The notes under the pieces were generated by a model, which had not been told where the DNA came from, did not search any database, and was given only the letters and a program-made list of their open reading frames with translations. Source: Bacteroidota bacterium (GTDB lineage: Bacteria; Bacteroidota; Bacteroidia; Bacteroidales; P3). From it: 6,843 bases of DNA. Each line of letters starts with the position of its first letter. Position 1 is the first letter of the stretch. A program made the translations under genes and the position numbers. Shown here piece after piece: positions 1-6,065 of the stretch. The stretch spans positions 1 through 6,843 of the forward strand of contig JAUNWC010000083.1 of the NCBI GenBank assembly GCA_030540495.1, written 5' to 3'.

Positions 1-108
1 GGCTTTGTGGATAAAGGAGTTACAAGTATGGAAAAAGAATTAAATAGAAAAGTAGGTATAGAAAAAGTAAAACAAGAATTGTATAACAAATTTTTACAAC
101 TTATATAA
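1..108 (+). CDS. 3' end of an unidentified protein gene (partial)
   Basis: An open frame runs in from the left edge and ends at TAA (106-108), giving the last 35 residues of a protein. The visible tail starts GFVDKGVTSMEK and ends NKFLQLI. It is lysine- and glutamate-rich and looks like a terminal amphipathic helix, with no membrane segment and no motif I recognise. Its stop lies only 3 bases before the pyrF start, so the two genes are probably cotranscribed and perhaps translationally coupled. It does not look like the C-terminus of PrfA, the neighbour I would expect upstream of pyrF in Bacteroides-type genomes. The frame is supported by position and A-rich codon use alone, so function is left open. 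Confidence 0.6.
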   Translation, partial: GFVDKGVTSMEKELNRKVGIEKVKQELYNKFLQLI

Positions 109-111
109 ACA

Positions 112-945
112 ATGAACAGACAAGAATTAATAAATTTGATAAACAAAAAACAAAGTTTTCTTTGTGTAGGATTGGATAGCGATATAACAAAAATACCACA
201 ACACCTGCTTAAAGAAGAAGACCCTGTTTTTGAATTCAATAAGAGTATTATAGAGGCTACTCTTCCTTTTGCTGTTGCATACAAACCAAATCTTGCTTTT
301 TATGAAAGTAATGGCATAAAGGGGCTTATTTCTCTAAAAAAGACAATAGAGTATTTGGCAAATAAAAGACAAGAATGTTTTATGATTGCTGATGCAAAAA
401 GAGGAGATATAGGAAATACTTCAAAACAATATGCAAAGGCTATGTTTTCAAAGGAAGGAGATTTTGATTTTGATGCCATAACCATAGCACCTTATATGGG
501 AAAAGACTCTGTTATGCCTTTTTTGGATTTTCCTAACAAGTGGGTTATTCTTTTGGCTCTTACAAGCAATGAAGGAGCCTCTGATTTTCAATATATAGAG
601 GACAGAAATGGCACTGCCCTTTTTGAAAGAGTACTTTCCGTTTCTCAGCAATGGAATACCTCAAAAGAGAATTTGATGTTTGTTTGTGGTGCCACTAAGG
701 CAGAAAAATTTACAGATATTCGTAAAATAGCACCAGAGCATTTTCTTTTAGTACCCGGTGTTGGTGCACAAGGTGGCTCTTTGAAAGAGGTTTGTAAATA
801 TGGTCTGAATAAGGATTGTGGTCTTTTGGTAAATTCTTCTCGTGGTATTATTTTTGCGGATACGAGTGAAGATTTTGATAAGGTTGCAAAAGAAAAAGCA
901 AGACAAATACAAGAGGAAATGAGTCTTTATTTAAAGAATATATAG
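112..945 (+). CDS. pyrF: Orotidine 5'-phosphate decarboxylase (type 2 family)
   Basis: Cytoplasmic enzyme for the last step of de novo UMP synthesis, decarboxylating orotidine 5'-phosphate to UMP. The 277-residue length fits the longer type-2 PyrF subfamily typical of Bacteroidota, Actinobacteria and some others, rather than the roughly 230-residue E. coli type. Visible landmarks are the N-terminal FLCVGLDSD strand (residues 16-24) that opens the TIM barrel, AYKPN (56-60) with a substrate-contacting lysine, the catalytic signature DAKRGDIGNT (94-103) with the Asp-Lys-Asp set D94/K96/D99, and phosphate-binding loops at VPGVGAQGG (214-222) and NSSRG (241-245). No key residue is missing. The ATG at 112 is the first in the frame and follows the previous stop by 3 bases. 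No Shine-Dalgarno sequence is present, as is usual in this phylum. The gene ends with TAG and no clear terminator hairpin follows. Confidence 0.97.
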   Translation: MNRQELINLINKKQSFLCVGLDSDITKIPQHLLKEEDPVFEFNKSIIEATLPFAVAYKPNLAFYESNGIKGLISLKKTIEYLANKRQECFMIADAKRGDIGNTSKQYAKAMFSKEGDFDFDAITIAPYMGKDSVMPFLDFPNKWVILLALTSNEGASDFQYIEDRNGTALFERVLSVSQQWNTSKENLMFVCGATKAEKFTDIRKIAPEHFLLVPGVGAQGGSLKEVCKYGLNKDCGLLVNSSRGIIFADTSEDFDKVAKEKARQIQEEMSLYLKNI

Positions 946-964
946 AAAGATAGTTTTGTTTTCA

Positions 965-996
965 TTTGCTAATATAAAAAAATATTTATAATTTTG
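965..996 (+). promoter_or_regulatory. Bacteroidota-type promoter for iorAB
   Basis: TTTG at 965-968 and TAATTTTG at 989-996 are separated by exactly 20 bases. They match the established Bacteroidota primary-sigma consensus (TTTG or TTG near -33, TAnnTTTG near -7) in every specified base. Transcription would start around 1003, leaving a leader of about 45 bases before the iorA ATG at 1049. The position, in the 103-base gap after pyrF, implies that iorAB has its own promoter. The start site is inferred, not observed. Confidence 0.75.
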
Positions 997-1003
997 CGTT
1001 TCA

Positions 1004-1015
1004 TATAGAGTAGGG
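1004..1015 (+). repeat. Leader motif TATAGAGTAGGG, copy 1 (before iorA)
   Basis: This 12-base string lies at or just after the predicted transcription start of iorAB. It matches 11 of 12 bases of a string in the tig leader (3504-3515), and the GTAGGG part is unusually G-rich for these AT-rich gaps. It could be a shared regulator or RNA-processing site, a conserved early-transcript element, or chance. Nothing in the sequence settles which. Confidence 0.35.
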
Positions 1016-1048
1016 AGCAATTACACAATAAAAAATATATACATTATT

Positions 1049-2662
1049 ATGGATAAATTACTTTTATTAGGCGATGAGGCTATTGCACAGGCTGCTATTG
1101 ATGCAGGTTTGTCTGGTGTCTTTGCCTATCCGGGAACACCTTCCACGGAAATAACAGAATATATACAAGATTCCAAACAAGCAAGAGATTTAGGTATTAG
1201 AAGCAATTGGGCAGCAAACGAAAAAACCGCTATGGAGGCGGCTATAGGTATGTCATACGCAGGCAAACGTGCTATGTTTTGTTGCAAACATGTGGGAATG
1301 AATGTTGCGGCAGACCCATTTATGAACTCTGCAATAACAGGAGCAAACGGCGGACTTATCTACATAGCAGCAGATGACCCAAGTATGCACTCTTCACAAG
1401 ACGAACAAGACTCTCGCCAATATGCAGATTTTGCTATGATTCCTTGCTTAGAGCCAAGCAATCAACAGGAGGCTTACAATATGGTACATTATGCTTTTGA
1501 TATTTCAGAAAAATACCATATTCCAGTGATGATTAGAGTTACGACTCGTTTGGCTCACTCTCGTGCCGCTGTGGAAAGAAGAAACATAGTAAAACAACAA
1601 AATACCCTTACCCTTCCACAAGACAAAAGACAATATATTCTTTTGCCCGTTAATGCAAAACGCCATTACAAGACTTTGATAAAAAAACAAGAATCTTTCC
1701 TACAAGAAAGTGAGAGTTCGGAGTTTAATCATTTTTATGAAGGAAAAGATAAAAAACTTGGTATAGTTGCTTGTGGTTTGGCGTATAACTACCTAATGGA
1801 GAACTTCAAAGGAAAAGAATGTCCTTATTCTGTATTGAAAGTTTCTCAATATCCTATGCCAGAACAACTACTTAATAAATTATACACAGAGAGCGAAGAA
1901 CTTCTTGTAATAGAAGAAGGACAACCTATATACGAAAGACTTATAAAAGGACTTTTAAAAATTTCCAAACCAATTCACGGAAGACTTGACGGAACTATTC
2001 AAAGAGATGGAGAACTTTCTCCTAATTCTGTTGGAAGAGCCTTAGGTTTGGAAGTTAGTGAAGGTTTTGAAATACCTTCTTTGGTGGCTCCAAGACCTCC
2101 TAAACTTTGCGATGGTTGTCCTCATAGAGATTCTTATCTTGCTCTTAATGAGGCAATGAAAGATTTTGGTGGTTCAAGAGTATTCTCTGATATAGGTTGT
2201 TATACCTTAGGTGCATTGCCACCATTTGAAAGTATATACACAACAGTTGATATGGGTGCTTCTATAACTATGGCAAAGGGTGCTCAAGAGGCAGATTTAA
2301 AACCTACTGTTGCAGTTATAGGTGATTCTACTTTTACTCACAGTGGTATGACAGGTCTTTTGGATTGTTGCAACGATAAAGTTCCTGTAACTGTTATTAT
2401 TTTGGACAACGATATTACAGCTATGACAGGTGCTCAAAAATCTTCTGCCACTGGCAAAATAGAAAATATTTGTATGGGATTAGGAGTAGAGAAAGAGCAT
2501 ATAAGAGTTATTTCTCCTTTAGCAAAAAATCACAAAGAAAACGTTGAAATAATGAAAGAAGAAATTGCTTATCAAGGTGTTAGCGTTATTATTCCAAGAA
2601 GAGATTGTATAGTTTGGGGTCAAAAGAAACGTAGAATGCAAAAAGCAAATGAGGGTAAATAA
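1049..2662 (+). CDS. iorA: Indolepyruvate:ferredoxin oxidoreductase, alpha subunit (short form without ferredoxin domain)
   Basis: Catalytic thiamine-diphosphate subunit of the oxygen-sensitive enzyme that converts aryl pyruvates (indolepyruvate, phenylpyruvate, hydroxyphenylpyruvate) plus CoA to aryl-acetyl-CoA and CO2, passing electrons to ferredoxin. It can also run in reverse to assimilate aryl acetates. The N-terminal pyrimidine-binding domain (about 1-175) has AYPGTPSTE (26-34), NEKTAMEAA (57-65) with the likely cofactor-activating E58, and KHVGMNVAADP (80-90). A middle domain covers about 235-345. The pyrophosphate-binding domain (about 350-520) has CDGCPHR (354-360) and the thiamine-diphosphate motif from GDS (425-427) to LDN (452-454). 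Archaeal-type IorA proteins exceed 600 residues and end with a two-cluster ferredoxin domain. This one stops at 537, shortly after IIPRRDCIVWG, with no CxxCxxC motif. The start follows a good promoter. The partner subunit iorB begins 42 bases downstream. Confidence 0.95.
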   Translation: MDKLLLLGDEAIAQAAIDAGLSGVFAYPGTPSTEITEYIQDSKQARDLGIRSNWAANEKTAMEAAIGMSYAGKRAMFCCKHVGMNVAADPFMNSAITGANGGLIYIAADDPSMHSSQDEQDSRQYADFAMIPCLEPSNQQEAYNMVHYAFDISEKYHIPVMIRVTTRLAHSRAAVERRNIVKQQNTLTLPQDKRQYILLPVNAKRHYKTLIKKQESFLQESESSEFNHFYEGKDKKLGIVACGLAYNYLMENFKGKECPYSVLKVSQYPMPEQLLNKLYTESEELLVIEEGQPIYERLIKGLLKISKPIHGRLDGTIQRDGELSPNSVGRALGLEVSEGFEIPSLVAPRPPKLCDGCPHRDSYLALNEAMKDFGGSRVFSDIGCYTLGALPPFESIYTTVDMGASITMAKGAQEADLKPTVAVIGDSTFTHSGMTGLLDCCNDKVPVTVIILDNDITAMTGAQKSSATGKIENICMGLGVEKEHIRVISPLAKNHKENVEIMKEEIAYQGVSVIIPRRDCIVWGQKKRRMQKANEGK

Positions 2663-2704
2663 TTTGCTTGTAAGTTGTTTAAGAAAAATAAAATTGTAAG
2701 AAAA

Positions 2705-3289
2705 ATGAAAACAGATATAATATTGTGTGGAGTTGGTGGTATGGGAGCATTGAGTAGTGCAGCCATTATTTCAAAAGCAGCCTTAGAGATGGGTTTGTAT
2801 ATGAAACAAGCAGAAACCCATGGTATGAGTCAAAGAGGAGGAGATGTTCAATCTCACCTAAGACTAAGCGACCAGCCTATAGCCTCTGACCTTATTCCTG
2901 AGGGAGAATGTGATGTAATACTTTCTGTAGAGCCTATGGAGGCTTTGAGATATGTTAATTTTCTTAACAAAAAAACAGGTTGGATAATTACTAATCAAAA
3001 TCCTTTTGTCAACATTCCTAACTATCCAGATATGGAAACAATAATAAAGGAGATAGAAAAATTTCCTAACCACATTATTTTTGATGCTGACCAGATAGCA
3101 AAGGATGTTAATAACCCTAAAGGAACTAATATGGTTGTTCTTGGAGCGGCGAGCAAGTATCTTAAAATAGATTTGTCTAAATTAGAGGATGCGGTTAGGC
3201 AAAATTTCTCTCGCAAAGGAGAAGCCATTGTTGAGGCAAATATCAAGGCTTTGAGAGCAGGAAGAGAAGTTGCTGACAAGAGACTATAA
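2705..3289 (+). CDS. iorB: Indolepyruvate:ferredoxin oxidoreductase, beta subunit
   Basis: Small subunit (194 residues) of the same enzyme, in the pyruvate ferredoxin oxidoreductase gamma-domain family, pairing with IorA in the cytoplasm. The protein opens with a beta strand and glycine loop, IILCGVGGMGALS (5-17). The family signature ETHGMSQRGGDVQSHLR (37-53) follows, then SVEPMEALRY (74-83). The family length is about 190-200, so the gene looks complete. I chose ATG 2705 over an upstream in-frame TTG at 2675. The ATG places the conserved strand right at the N-terminus as in the family, and the 10 extra residues (basic, MFKKNKIVRK) match nothing expected. The gene lies 42 bases after iorA with no promoter of its own visible, so it should share the iorA transcript. 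It is followed by a strong terminator, and no phenylacetate-CoA ligase gene follows. Confidence 0.94.
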   Translation: MKTDIILCGVGGMGALSSAAIISKAALEMGLYMKQAETHGMSQRGGDVQSHLRLSDQPIASDLIPEGECDVILSVEPMEALRYVNFLNKKTGWIITNQNPFVNIPNYPDMETIIKEIEKFPNHIIFDADQIAKDVNNPKGTNMVVLGAASKYLKIDLSKLEDAVRQNFSRKGEAIVEANIKALRAGREVADKRL

Positions 3290-3303
3290 TATTTTTTTCA
3301 ATC

Positions 3304-3371
3304 AAACAAAAGTGGCAAAAGAACAAAATAAAGCAATAACTTTTGCCACTTTGTTTAATTATTTTTATTTT
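3304..3371 (+). terminator. Rho-independent terminator after iorB
   Basis: The arm AAAGTGGCAAAAG (3309-3321) is perfectly complementary to CTTTTGCCACTTT (3340-3352) around an 18-base A-rich loop. Four more pairs (3304-3307 with 3353-3356) extend the stem if A3308 bulges. A T-rich run follows (3359-3371, one A interruption). It lies 15 bases after the iorB stop and 185 bases before the next promoter-driven gene, so it should end the iorAB transcript. Its A-rich left side with a T-rich right side could also allow some reverse-strand activity, but no gene faces it. Confidence 0.85.
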
Positions 3372-3432
3372 AAGAAAATGCTCTTAAATCACGTATATTA
3401 TTTGTTTTATAAAGATAGTAAATGTAAATTTT

Positions 3433-3463
3433 TTTGTTAGACAAATAATTATTTGTATTTTTG
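3433..3463 (+). promoter_or_regulatory. Bacteroidota-type promoter for tig-ychF-aroB
   Basis: TTTG at 3433-3436 and TATTTTTG at 3456-3463 are 19 bases apart, matching the Bacteroidota -33/-7 consensus at every specified base. Transcription would start near 3470, giving a leader of about 86 bases ahead of the tig ATG. The spacer between the two boxes holds a perfect 16-base palindrome (3441-3456), whose last base is the first base of the -7 box. Confidence 0.7.
3441..3456. promoter_or_regulatory. 16-base perfect palindrome in the tig promoter spacer (candidate operator)
   Basis: ACAAATAATTATTTGT is its own reverse complement over all 16 bases and lies between the -33 and -7 boxes. A dimeric regulator bound here would block RNA polymerase, so it is a candidate operator. 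It consists almost entirely of A and T apart from the outer C/G pair, which raises the probability of chance occurrence in this AT-rich DNA. No regulator gene is present in the window to pair it with. Confidence 0.4.
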
Positions 3464-3480
3464 CAAATCTTTATATTTTG
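3452..3480 (+). promoter_or_regulatory. Possible second, overlapping tig promoter
   Basis: TTTG at 3452-3455 (inside the palindrome) and TATATTTTG at 3472-3480 form a weaker second candidate. Its downstream box carries one base more than TAnnTTTG, and the spacing to TTTG is about 16 bases, on the short side. In its favour, it shares the string ATTTTGCG with the iorA -7 region (991-998), and the GTAGGG leader motif lies nearer to its start site. It is listed as an alternative to the 3433-3463 promoter. Confidence 0.3.
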
Positions 3481-3503
3481 CGGCAAGTTAGACTAATATT
3501 CCG

Positions 3504-3515
3504 TATAAAGTAGGG
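3504..3515 (+). repeat. Leader motif TATAAAGTAGGG, copy 2 (before tig)
   Basis: This is the second occurrence of the 12-base string seen before iorA at 1004-1015, with one mismatch. It lies 41 bases after the main predicted -7 box and 24 bases after the alternative one, so its distance from the promoter is not the same as at iorA. That weakens a shared initiation role but leaves a shared RNA-level or protein-binding role possible. Confidence 0.35.
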
Positions 3516-3555
3516 TAAGATATTTTTTAATAAACAGATAAATTTTTGAATTAAA

Positions 3556-4944
3556 ATGAATGTAAGTCAAGAAAAGACAGGAGATTTGACCTTCTCTTTA
3601 AAAATAGAGTTAGAAGAAAAAGATTATCGTGAGGCGGTAGATAAACAACTTAAAGACCAAAGGAAAAAAGTGAATATGCCGGGATTTCGTCCTGGACAAG
3701 TTCCTATGTCTATGGTTAGAAAAATGTATGAAACTCCTGTAAAAGCACAAGAAATAGAGCATTTGATGTCAGATACTCTTTACAAGTATATTTTTGATAA
3801 CAAAATAAAAGTTTTAGGCTCACCTTTGGCTAATAACGAAAAGACACCTAAGGCTGATTGGGAAAAAGATACTTCTTTTACTTTTTATTTTGACCTTGCC
3901 ACTCAGCCCGAATTTACCGTAAATCTTGAGAAAGAAAAAACCACTCTTTATGAAATAGAGCCTACAGAGGAAACTTTAGATAAGTTTGTTGAAGATATAC
4001 GTATGCGTTATGGTAAGATTGAGGCTCCAGAGGTTGTAGCCGAAAAGGATATGCTTTACGGACATTTGGAAGAGTTGGACGAAAATGGTGAAAAGAAAGA
4101 AGGAGGAGTGGATACAGACGCAACAATATTTGTTGACCGCATAGCATTAAAGACCATAAAAGATAAGTTCATAGGCAAGAAAAAAGACTCTAAAATAACT
4201 TTCAAGCCACACAAAGCCTTTAAGGAAATCAATCAACTTGCTACTGTTTTGCACAAGACTGCAGAGGAGTGTAAAGATTTTGCCTCTGATTGTATTTATA
4301 CAATACACAGCATTCAGAGAATGAATATGGCAGAAATGAATGAGGAGTTCTTTAAGCGTGCTTACAAAGATAAAGACATAAAGACAGAGGCAGAATTTAA
4401 GCAAGTAGCAAAAGATGACCTTTGTAAAACATATGCACAACAAGCAGATAACTACTTCTTTAATAAAACAGGCGAGCAGTTGGTAAATGATGTTAAAATG
4501 GATTTGCCAGTAGAATTTCTTAAACGTTGGCTTGTAGAAACCTCAGAGGGAAAACTTACTATGGATGCTGTGGAAAAAGACACCGACAAGTATATGAACG
4601 GCGTAAAATGGCAACTTATAGAAGGAAAACTTATAGAGGATAACAAGATAGAAGTAAAGGACGAAGAGATAGTTAATTATTATAAGACAGAACTTTTGCC
4701 TAATTATTTTCCATCTATGCCAAATATGAGTGAAAAAGAGCAAGAGGAATTTGAGCAACGTATGGATAAGATAGCAAAAGATATGTTAAACGAAAGAGAG
4801 CAAACTTCACAGGTTCATAACTTTTTGCTTGACAGAAAAATGACTCAATTATTCAAAGATAAAACCACAGTTACAAACAAAAAAATAACTATGGAGGATT
4901 TTATCAAAGAGGTAAATGGAAATAATTCTTCTGAAAAGAAATAA
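3556..4944 (+). CDS. tig: Trigger factor (ribosome-associated chaperone)
   Basis: Chaperone that docks beside the ribosomal exit tunnel and shields nascent proteins. Its 462 residues are close to the family's usual 430-450. The N-terminal ribosome-binding domain (about 1-120) is clear: MNVSQEKTGDLTFSLKIELE, then MPGFRPGQVP (41-50), then YKYIFDNKIKVLGSP (76-90). The docking loop reads F44-R45-P46 where E. coli has F44-R45-K46, and Q48 replaces the second lysine of GFRKGKVP. The middle region (about 160-255) aligns in place with the FKBP-like domain but is strongly divergent, as I recall for Bacteroidota forms, so isomerase activity is uncertain. The C-terminal substrate-cradle region (about 258-440) is predicted helical and charged, with a polar tail ending NNSSEKK. 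The start codon has an AAA context and no Shine-Dalgarno sequence. ychF follows after 12 bases. The more usual clpP-clpX partners are absent. Confidence 0.93.
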   Translation: MNVSQEKTGDLTFSLKIELEEKDYREAVDKQLKDQRKKVNMPGFRPGQVPMSMVRKMYETPVKAQEIEHLMSDTLYKYIFDNKIKVLGSPLANNEKTPKADWEKDTSFTFYFDLATQPEFTVNLEKEKTTLYEIEPTEETLDKFVEDIRMRYGKIEAPEVVAEKDMLYGHLEELDENGEKKEGGVDTDATIFVDRIALKTIKDKFIGKKKDSKITFKPHKAFKEINQLATVLHKTAEECKDFASDCIYTIHSIQRMNMAEMNEEFFKRAYKDKDIKTEAEFKQVAKDDLCKTYAQQADNYFFNKTGEQLVNDVKMDLPVEFLKRWLVETSEGKLTMDAVEKDTDKYMNGVKWQLIEGKLIEDNKIEVKDEEIVNYYKTELLPNYFPSMPNMSEKEQEEFEQRMDKIAKDMLNEREQTSQVHNFLLDRKMTQLFKDKTTVTNKKITMEDFIKEVNGNNSSEKK

Positions 4945-4956
4945 TAAATTACATAT

Positions 4957-6063
4957 ATGTCATTAAAATGTGGTATAGTTGGTTTGCCTAATGTAGGCAA
5001 ATCAACTTTATTTAATTGTCTTAGTAATTCAAAGGCTCAATCTGCAAACTTTCCCTTTTGCACCATAGAGCCAAATGTTGGTATGATAAGTGTGCCGGAC
5101 GAAAGATTAAACGTTTTGGCACAAATAGATAAACCAGAAAGAATTGTGCCTACAACGGTGGAAATAGTGGATATTGCTGGTTTGGTAAAGGGAGCGAGTA
5201 AAGGAGAAGGTTTGGGTAATAAATTTCTTGGCAATATAAGAGAGTGTGATGCAATAATAGAGGTCTTGAGGTGTTTTGACGATGATAATATAGTCCATGT
5301 GGATGGAAGTGTAAATCCTATACGTGATAAGGAAATCATAAATTTGGAATTGCAACTAAAAGACTTGGAAACCATAGAGTCTCGTTACGCTAAAACAGAA
5401 AAAATTGCAAAAGTAGGTGGAGATAAAAAAGCCAAAGATAGTTTTGAAGTCATAAAAGCATATAAGGAAGTTTTATTGCAAGGCAAAAATGCAAGAGAAG
5501 TAACTTTTGACAATAAGGATTTAGATTCTGCTGCCAAAGAACTTTGCTTGCTAACAGCAAAACCTATACTATATGTTTGCAATGTGGATGAACAATCTTG
5601 CAAAGCAGGAGGCAACAAATACACCGAGCAGGTAAAAATTATGGCAGAAAAAGAGTATGCCGAAGTACTTGTTATTGCCGCCAAAACAGAAGAGGATATT
5701 GCAGAATTGGACTCATACGAAGACAAACTAATGTTTTTGGAGGAATTGGGCTTAAAGGAAAGTGGAGTAAATCGTTTGATAAAATCGGCTTACAAGATGC
5801 TTAACCTTGAAACATTCCTAACCACAGGACCAAAAGAAACTCGTGCTTGGACTTTTCACAAAGGCGACAAAGCACCTCAATGCGCTGGAGTTATACACTC
5901 TGATTTTGAGAAAGGTTTTATAAGGGCTGAGGTAATAAAATACGAAGACTATGTAAAATATGGTAGTGAGACTGCTTGTAAAGAGGCAGGCAAAATCGCT
6001 GTGGAAGGCAAAGATTATATTGTGCAAGATGGTGATATAATGCATTTTAGATTTAATGTATAG
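4957..6063 (+). CDS. ychF: Ribosome-associated ATPase YchF (OLA1/Obg-related)
   Basis: Universal P-loop protein of the Obg family that hydrolyses ATP in preference to GTP and binds ribosomes. In other bacteria it is linked to translation and stress control. The 368 residues match the family length of about 363-370. Visible landmarks are the P-loop GLPNVGKST (9-17), the switch-I region NFPFCTIEPNVG (31-42), DIAGLVKGASKGEGLGN (72-88) containing the G3 motif, and H114 in DNIVHVDG, equivalent to the functionally important E. coli H114. The non-canonical G4 motif is NVDE (209-212), where GTPases have NKxD, and explains the ATP preference. A helical coiled-coil insertion covers about 125-200. The C-terminal TGS domain (about 283-368) carries RAWTF, GVIHSDFEKGFIRAEV and the invariant-looking end QDGDIMHFRFNV. 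No key residue is missing. The gene starts 12 bases after tig and ends 2 bases before aroB, so all three are probably cotranscribed. Confidence 0.97.
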   Translation: MSLKCGIVGLPNVGKSTLFNCLSNSKAQSANFPFCTIEPNVGMISVPDERLNVLAQIDKPERIVPTTVEIVDIAGLVKGASKGEGLGNKFLGNIRECDAIIEVLRCFDDDNIVHVDGSVNPIRDKEIINLELQLKDLETIESRYAKTEKIAKVGGDKKAKDSFEVIKAYKEVLLQGKNAREVTFDNKDLDSAAKELCLLTAKPILYVCNVDEQSCKAGGNKYTEQVKIMAEKEYAEVLVIAAKTEEDIAELDSYEDKLMFLEELGLKESGVNRLIKSAYKMLNLETFLTTGPKETRAWTFHKGDKAPQCAGVIHSDFEKGFIRAEVIKYEDYVKYGSETACKEAGKIAVEGKDYIVQDGDIMHFRFNV

Positions 6064-6065
6064 TT

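Noticed and set aside
971..992. Possible terminator after pyrF in the A/T-rich run
   Set aside because: The only symmetry is a short A/T self-complementary string (AAATATTT-like), with no G/C pairs. It coincides with the spacer of the iorA promoter.
2675..2704. TTG start adding 10 residues to IorB
   Set aside because: The family N-terminus begins right at the first beta strand, which ATG 2705 provides. The extra residues are from low-complexity A-rich DNA, and nothing resembling a ribosome-binding signal favours the TTG.
3022..3279. Reverse-strand open frame of 85 codons inside iorB
   Set aside because: It is antisense to conserved iorB sequence, with no promoter or start context of its own and no recognisable domain.
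3480..3504. Small hairpin in the tig leader (GCGG with CCGT)
   Set aside because: Only three Watson-Crick pairs and one wobble around a loop of about 17 bases. This is too weak to call a riboswitch or attenuator.
5037..5375. Reverse-strand open frame of 112 codons inside ychF
   Set aside because: It lies wholly opposite well-conserved ychF codons, shows no recognisable domain and has serine/leucine-rich composition typical of an antisense shadow. The 113-codon reverse frame at 5385-5726 was rejected for the same reason.
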